The position numbers and the translations under genes were made by a program. DNA of 5,640 nucleotides from Actinomycetota bacterium. Its GTDB lineage: Bacteria; Actinomycetota; Actinomycetes; Nanopelagicales; Nanopelagicaceae. Each line of letters begins with the position of its first letter. The first letter of the stretch is position 1. The notes below the pieces were generated by a model that saw nothing but the letters and a program-made list of their open reading frames with translations, was not told the origin of the DNA and did no database searches. This document shows positions 5,352 to 5,640 of this stretch, piece after piece. Location: the NCBI GenBank assembly GCA_009924725.1, contig RFRA01000074.1, positions 1-5,640 on the forward strand, read 5' to 3'.

Positions 5352-5640
5352 CTTTTAGCTTCAAGCTCAGCTTTGTACTCTTCATATTCTGCGTATCCAG
5401 ATTCATAACCGGGTAGATACTTTTTCTTTCCAAGCAAACGGATCAGTTTCAAGATTAGAAATTTAGTCAAAGTTTGCTTTTTTGGATTGATAATGTATCC
5501 GGAAAGTTCTTCCTTTTGTTGAGTCAGACCAGAATTTTTCCGTACATCCAGATCTGCATTCTCCGTCTTTAAATACTTTCTCCATTTACGTTTACTGTCA
5601 AAAGTTACTTCTGGCATCCAGCGATAATGATTTGTCTCAG
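5348..5640 (-). CDS. Unrecognised lysine-rich protein, 5' part outside the window
   Basis: The minus strand is open from the right edge to TAG at 5350-5348, giving 96 C-terminal residues. An internal ATG at 5617 exists, but no ribosome site precedes it and the frame continues upstream with plausible protein (ETNHYRW), so I read it as the end of a longer protein. Visible features are a basic, aromatic-rich start (HYRWMP), a K/R-rich region (SKRKWRKYLK), a moderately hydrophobic helix (LTKFLILKLIRLLGKKK, too charged for a confident membrane span) and a Tyr/Glu-rich tail (GYESGYAEYEEYKAELEAKS). I do not recognise the family. The DNA is about 37 % G+C (110 of 300 bases from 5341 to 5640), lower than the rest, as in acquired or cell-surface gene clusters. 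It converges on gabD and overlaps it by four bases at the stops. Confidence 0.6.
   Translation of the reverse strand, partial: ETNHYRWMPEVTFDSKRKWRKYLKTENADLDVRKNSGLTQQKEELSGYIINPKKQTLTKFLILKLIRLLGKKKYLPGYESGYAEYEEYKAELEAKS

Overview
The window looks like a piece of chromosome from a moderate-GC actinobacterium, roughly 45-48 % G+C by eye. The evidence is the gene set: upp facing away from a small 'tRNA adenosine deaminase-associated' protein, then tadA, then a serine tRNA, an arrangement I associate with Actinobacteria. A KimA/YdaO-like permease and an actinobacterial-type OB-fold protein lie close by. The modest GC, very short intergenic gaps and overlapping genes would fit a streamlined lineage such as freshwater Nanopelagicales (acI). 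That placement is inference.

Layout: (1) 1-608, minus strand: upp, uracil phosphoribosyltransferase, cut by the left edge a few residues before its end. (2) 609-713: divergent intergenic region with a nested inverted repeat. (3) 714-1184 and 1181-1624, plus strand: the deaminase-associated protein and tadA, coupled by a 4-base TTGA overlap, followed 23 bases later by tRNA-Ser(CGA) at 1648-1737. (4) 1757-3885, minus strand: a full-length KimA-like APC potassium permease, then the C-terminal half of an OB-fold protein whose N-terminal half is missing. (5) 3886-3932: a 47-base divergent promoter region. (6) 3933-5351, plus strand: a GabD-type aldehyde dehydrogenase, apparently leaderless. (7) 5348-5640, minus strand: the C-terminal part of an unrecognised lysine-rich protein in about 37 % GC DNA, running off the right edge.

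Functionally, the left half is nucleotide salvage plus the translation-accuracy module (wobble inosine formation and a serine tRNA). The right half is ion homeostasis (K+ import) and carbon/nitrogen metabolism (succinate semialdehyde oxidation). I see no CRISPR array, insertion sequence, phage gene or defence system. The observations most worth a second look are the broken or hidden OB-fold frame behind the permease, the unrecognised low-GC gene at the right edge, and the changed ion-site residue in the permease. No stretch longer than about 105 bases lacks a gene.
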